A stretch of 34,978 bases of DNA. It comes from an uncultured Desulfobacteraceae bacterium. GTDB lineage: Bacteria > Desulfobacterota > Desulfobacteria > Desulfobacterales > Desulfatirhabdiaceae. Of the stretch, positions 33,116 to 34,978 are shown piece after piece. Numbering within the stretch: the first letter of the stretch is position 1; each line of letters opens with the position of its first letter. Position numbers and translations under genes: made by a program. The stretch lies in NCBI GenBank assembly GCA_903953895.1, contig CAJBLH010000300.1, positions 1 to 34,978 on the forward strand, in the 5' to 3' direction. Under the pieces are notes generated by a model that was not told where the DNA came from, ran no database searches, and saw only the letters and a list, made by a program, of their open reading frames with translations.

Positions 33116-33406
33116 ATGAATCGTATAGAAATTTTACAGATATTGAAGGAATATCAAAAAAATAACGGGGAAAAATTTGGGGTGGTAGAACTTGGTGTTT
33201 TCGGCTCAGCAGCTAAAGAATCAATGTGTGAACATAGCGACCTGGATATTGTTGTGAGACTTCGAGAACAGGATTTATTCAGCCTGATTGGGATCAAGCA
33301 GGACCTTGAAGAGTATTTCCACACAAAAGTTGACGTTGTCAGTTATCGTCCGAGAATGAATCCATTTTTGAAAAAACGGATAGATCAGGAAGCTGTTTAT
33401 GTATGA
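33116..33406 (+). CDS. mntA: MntA-type nucleotidyltransferase antitoxin
   Basis: A 96-residue minimal nucleotidyltransferase from ATG 33116, with GGGGAA 8 nt upstream. The catalytic GS-x10-DxD is complete: G30-S31, then D42 and D44 (FGSAAKESMCEHSDLD). MNT antitoxins of the MntA/HepT systems neutralise the partner HEPN RNase by adding AMP to its active-site tyrosine. The HEPN gene begins 8 nt before this stop, so the pair is translationally coupled, in the usual order. This assignment is well supported by motif and context. Confidence 0.9.
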   Translation: MNRIEILQILKEYQKNNGEKFGVVELGVFGSAAKESMCEHSDLDIVVRLREQDLFSLIGIKQDLEEYFHTKVDVVSYRPRMNPFLKKRIDQEAVYV

Positions 33407-33779
33407 TCAAAATTTGACCGTGCATATTCTTGATCTGATTCATAAATCGGCTCAGATAATTATGAACAGGTTTGAATCAGTTCATTCAGCAAGTGATTTT
33501 ACAGATTCATCAACGGGAATGGAAAAGCTTGATTCAATATGTATGCAACTTATCGTCATTGGTGAAAGCATAAAAAATCTGGATAAGATTACTGGTGGAA
33601 TTTTGCTCAAAAGATATTCTGATATTGACTGGAAAAAGGCAATGGGCTTGCGTGACATTATCACTCACCACTATTTTGACGTAAACGCTGACGCAATATA
33701 TAATGTTTGTAAAACAAAAATTCCTTTGCTCAACGAAGTTCTTTTACAGATAATTAGAGATCAACTGAGGGAAATCTGA
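33399..33779 (+). CDS. hepT: HepT-type HEPN ribonuclease toxin (DUF86)
   Basis: A 126-residue all-helical HEPN protein. The catalytic Rx4HxY motif is intact: R85, H90 and Y92 in GLRDIITHHYFDV; the tyrosine is the AMPylation target in characterised pairs. Other DUF86 landmarks are MEKLDSICMQLIVIGESIKNL and the C-terminal IPLLNEVLLQII helix. It overlaps mntA by 8 nt. Its stop codon falls at the very edge of the ATPase C-terminal fragment (33776 onward), indicating that the module abuts older sequence. Codon use is AT-richer than the chromosome-like part of the window, consistent with transfer. Confidence 0.9.
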   Translation: MYDQNLTVHILDLIHKSAQIIMNRFESVHSASDFTDSSTGMEKLDSICMQLIVIGESIKNLDKITGGILLKRYSDIDWKKAMGLRDIITHHYFDVNADAIYNVCKTKIPLLNEVLLQIIRDQLREI

Positions 33780-33950
33780 TCCGCTGTTCGAAGGCTTGCA
33801 GCAGATCGAAGGATATTTGCAGGGGCAGCCGATAGATTGGCTGGTCATTTTTGATTACAGAATCGGGGTCAGCACCGTATCCGGGAGCGGACATACACCG
33901 AATCCGCCCGGACAGAAAACGGTTTGTCCATCACGGTGATTCGGGCATAG
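33776..33950 (+). pseudogene. C-terminal fragment of a second AAA-ATPase/nuclease paralogue
   Basis: From CTGATCCG at the hepT stop onward the DNA closely follows 32274-32452 of the intact ATPase gene, including GLQQIEGYLQG, LVIFDYR and the conserved end encoding ITVIRA-stop. Relative to the intact copy it has a 6-bp deletion near 33830 and a 1-bp insertion near 33870 that shifts frame. Only the last ~55 codons remain; nothing of the ATPase part precedes it. Confidence 0.8.
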
Positions 33951-33991
33951 ACGGGTTGATGCATGAGATATGAAAACCGGGAGTTATCAAA

Positions 33992-34552
33992 ATGACTGCA
34001 ACAGCTTTAAAAAAAGTCACTTATGAAGATTTGTACACCCTGCCGGATAACATGATCGGTGAAATCATAGATGGCGAGCTTGTCGCCGTGCCTAGGCCGT
34101 CTTTCCGGCACAGCAATGTGGTTTCAGGCATTACCGACGAAATTAAAAGTCCATTCCAAAGAGGCAGAGGTGGCCCTGGCGGATGGATCATTTTATACGA
34201 ACCGGAAATCTGTCTGGGTGAAAATATTCTTGTTCCTGATCTTGCCGGCTGGAAAAAAGAAAGGCTCCCGAAACCACCGGAAAAAAATTTTACCACCGTT
34301 GCACCGGACTGGATATGTGAAGTATTATCCCCTGGAACCGTTCGCATGGACAGAATTCGAAAAATGCCCATTTACGCAAAATTCGGCGTCCTGTATGCGT
34401 GGCTGATCGATCCGATTGAAAAGACGCTGGAAGTGTATCGTCTGGAGAACAGCAGATGGGTACTGTTCTCCGTTCATAGTGAAAATGACCGTGTTCGCGC
34501 AGAACCTTTTCAGGAAGTTGAAATTGCACTGGAATATCTTTGGTGGGAATAA
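33992..34552 (+). CDS. Uma2 family (DUF820) putative endonuclease
   Basis: A 186-residue protein with GGGAG 9 nt before ATG. It has the family layout: VTYEDLYTLPDNMIGEIIDGELVAVPRPSFRHSNVVSGI, then YEPEICLGENILVPDLAGW (with the Asp of the PD-(D/E)XK core), DWICEVLSPGT (Glu), and YAKFGVLYAWLIDPIEKTLEVYRLE. The fold is restriction-endonuclease-like; activity of the family is largely untested. Uma2 genes are found in many copies in cyanobacteria and deltaproteobacteria, as here where a remnant sits at 32921-32988. A repeat copy and the hicA-like gene follow. Confidence 0.85.
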   Translation: MTATALKKVTYEDLYTLPDNMIGEIIDGELVAVPRPSFRHSNVVSGITDEIKSPFQRGRGGPGGWIILYEPEICLGENILVPDLAGWKKERLPKPPEKNFTTVAPDWICEVLSPGTVRMDRIRKMPIYAKFGVLYAWLIDPIEKTLEVYRLENSRWVLFSVHSENDRVRAEPFQEVEIALEYLWWE

Positions 34553-34571
34553 AAATTAACGATTTTTTTTG

Positions 34572-34680
34572 AGGCTATAGACTTATTGAACAAAATCGCT
34601 GCATTATCGGCCAGAGAAACATTGCTGTAATATCTCCTCCCTGCTGCCTTGCGCGATGAATTTTTAACAGCCTATATTTA
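34572..34680. repeat. Dispersed intergenic repeat, copy B
   Basis: A diverged second copy of the element at 9749-9863, in the same orientation: CTATAGAC, GCTGCATTATCGG, CTCCCTGCTGCCTTGC and ATGAATTTTT align in order, with TATAT at the end. It lies between the Uma2 stop and the hicA-like start, and may carry or disturb the latter's promoter. Confidence 0.65.
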
Positions 34681-34694
34681 CAAGATTATCAATT

Positions 34695-34862
34695 ATGAGT
34701 AGAAAAGAAAAGCTGTTACAACGTTGTTTATCTATGCCGAATGATTTTTCCTGGCAGGAGTTGATCAGGCTGTTGTCTGGATTTGGTTACCAATTATCCT
34801 GCAGTGGAAAAACCGGAGGATCTCGGGTAAGGTTTATTCATGAGTGCGCCAAGCAAAGCTAA
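34695..34862 (+). pseudogene. hicA-like toxin gene interrupted by an intron
   Basis: The ATG at 34695 opens MSRKEKLLQRCLSMPNDFSWQELIRLLSGFGYQL followed by SGKTGGSRVRFIH, matching the HicA double-stranded-RNA-binding-fold mRNA interferase family up to the point where the characteristic HP and C-terminal third should follow. After FIH the DNA enters the presumed group II intron (from 34844) and the frame reaches a stop at 34862. The rest of hicA, and a hicB antitoxin, would lie beyond the window. The canonical catalytic His of GSH is Arg in this subfamily. The ribosome-binding site is weak. Confidence 0.65.
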
Positions 34863-34978
34863 TGCAGGCAAGCCGGACAATCCGGCACGGGTAAAGGTTA
34901 GCCACCAGCCCGGAACAGATCCGTGCGTGTGAAGAGGTAACGAATCATGCGAAGCCACGGTAAAGGAGTTGAGTCAGC
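34844..34978 (+). mobile_element. 5' end of a group II intron inside hicA
   Basis: From 34844 the sequence begins GTGCGCC, the 5' splice-site consensus (GUGYG) of group II introns. It continues with domain-I-like blocks, including GGAACAGA, CGGTAAAGG and GAGTTGAGTCAGC, in the same order as GGGAACAGA ... GACTGAGTCG in the Ll.LtrB intron. It has no coding sequence. Domains II-VI and any reverse-transcriptase ORF would lie to the right of the window, so type and activity cannot be judged. Confidence 0.65.

Noticed and set aside
1-34978. CRISPR arrays, rRNA genes, phage structural genes
   Set aside because: No regularly spaced direct repeats, no rRNA-like sequence and no capsid, tail or portal motifs were found anywhere in the window.

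Overview
The window looks like chromosomal DNA of a sulfate-reducing deltaproteobacterium (Desulfobacterota, probably Desulfobacterales). This rests on a winged-helix/ferredoxin protein next to a long acyl-CoA dehydrogenase, a DUF6178-type protein, a VKOR-DsbA fusion, moderate G+C and many small lipoproteins. It is an inference from gene content; no rRNA or other marker is present.

Layout. (1) 1-6155, all minus strand: a probable six-gene operon in the order GT2 polysaccharide synthase, LysM plus alpha/alpha-barrel secreted protein, lectin-like lipoprotein, zinc-ribbon FHA protein, FHA-STAS-FHA protein and Ser/Thr kinase (cut by the left edge). It appears to join exopolysaccharide production to phospho-signalling. 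(2) 6290-10436, minus: ferredoxin/winged-helix protein, acyl-CoA dehydrogenase, cyclophilin, then a 357-bp gap with a dispersed repeat, then trmO. (3) 10702-15410: a secreted esterase-like lipoprotein (+) converges on a minus-strand group of uppP, HAMP-GAF sensor, beta-helix hexapeptide protein and CBS protein. (4) 15502-21706, plus: a good sigma70-like promoter, a periplasmic DUF4412-type protein, a 107-bp MITE-like inverted-repeat element, a small eight-cysteine ORF overlapping trxB, pepP-like aminopeptidase, a coiled-coil PD-(D/E)XK protein and DUF6178. (5) 21734-25716: unknown protein, TPR-like mini-lipoprotein, ArnT/GT39-like membrane glycosyltransferase and the VKOR-DsbA fusion. (6) 25881-29945: surface glycolipid genes (flippase-like membrane protein, GT2, SAM methyltransferase) converging on a B12-binding radical SAM protein.

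(7) 29946-34978 is an accessory region of decayed and mobile sequence. It holds one intact AAA-ATPase/nuclease gene, a deletion-derived remnant of a paralogue on its left and a C-terminal remnant of another on its right. Between and beyond these lie DUF433 and SDR-epimerase remnants, a Uma2 remnant plus an intact Uma2 gene, and an intact MNT-HEPN toxin-antitoxin pair. At the right edge a hicA-like toxin gene is interrupted by what reads as the 5' end of a group II intron. The same ~90-110-bp repeat found near 9.8 kb lies just upstream of that hicA.

The most notable points are the kinase/FHA/polysaccharide operon, the trxB-overlapping cysteine-rich mini-gene, the MITE-like element, and the internal-deletion graveyard with the intron-split hicA. 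I see no tRNA, rRNA, CRISPR array or phage structural gene.
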